Assembly: GCA_002914805.1 (NCBI GenBank)
Contig: JXTB01000285.1
Location: 62,001-126,000, forward strand
Length of the DNA: 64,000 nucleotides
Source of the DNA: Parasponia andersonii
Taxonomy: Eukaryota > Streptophyta > Magnoliopsida > Rosales > Cannabaceae
Direction of reading: 5' to 3'
The first letter of the stretch is position 1. The number at the start of each line of letters is the position of its first letter. The translations under genes were made by a program, and so were the position numbers. The notes under the pieces are model-generated. The model was not told where the DNA came from and did not search any database. It saw nothing but the letters and a program-made list of their open reading frames with translations. This document shows, one piece after another, positions 63,977 to 64,000 of the stretch.

Positions 63977-64000
63977 TGTCACGACCCAAAACCCGGGCTA
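63977..64000 (+). repeat. TGTCACGACCC-type repeat opening, cut by the window edge
   Basis: TGTCACGACCCAAAACCCGG matches the common opening of plant long terminal repeats and resembles 56,782. Too short to classify. Confidence 0.35.

Noticed and set aside
1-64000. CRISPR arrays, bacterial operons, intact tRNA or rRNA genes
   Set aside because: Spliced eukaryotic genes throughout; no regular direct-repeat/spacer pattern and no complete tRNA fold found by eye.

Overview
This is AT-rich plant nuclear DNA, most likely from a eudicot. The genes have short exons, GT/AG introns with T-rich 3' ends, and proteins clearly orthologous to Arabidopsis ones. Copia-type LTR elements use the plant initiator-Met tRNA primer site, and the spaces between genes are packed with MITEs and decayed transposons. 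I cannot name the species.

Layout. (1) 1-11.3 kb is a compact gene block: the last 38 codons of an ARP-type AP endonuclease (+), a complete 11-exon GPT/ALG7 gene for the first enzyme of N-glycan assembly (+), and, convergent with it, a complete 5-coding-exon U4/U6 snRNP protein PRP4 gene (-) with a long 5' UTR intron. From memory, the Arabidopsis orthologues are At2g41460, At2g41490 and At2g41500, so this looks like an ancient conserved neighbourhood. (2) 11.3-21.3 kb has no intact gene. It holds a small MITE, the broken 3' end of a LINE, an AT-rich dispersed repeat and two foldback elements, one with a near-perfect 10-bp target duplication. (3) 21.4-24.0 kb holds a two-exon gene (-) for a 306-residue protein I do not recognise, with a TATA box. 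(4) 24-53 kb is a repeat desert. It contains a broken copia fossil with another LTR nested in it, more MITEs, a 1.67-kb direct duplication that meets exactly at a single N (probably a false duplication from assembly), a LINE RNase H remnant, and a 7.8-kb copia fossil with long LTRs inserted into a tandem-repeat array. A 499-base run of N follows. (5) 53.3-56.3 kb holds a complete five-exon PAP16-type purple acid phosphatase gene (+). (6) 56.3-64 kb is repeats again: an LTR-like region, a two-level tandem repeat, a solo LTR of the same family as the 7.8-kb fossil, and the terminus of a CACTA DNA transposon with palindromic subterminal repeats.

The host genes are housekeeping functions (DNA repair, ER glycosylation, splicing, a metallophosphatase) and do not form a pathway. 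I found no undescribed multi-gene system. The most useful observations are the probable assembly errors at 34,395 and 30.77-31.52 kb, a candidate unfolded-protein-response element upstream of GPT, the Mutator-like foldback with its target duplication, and the variable 37-bp minisatellite inside one LTR family.
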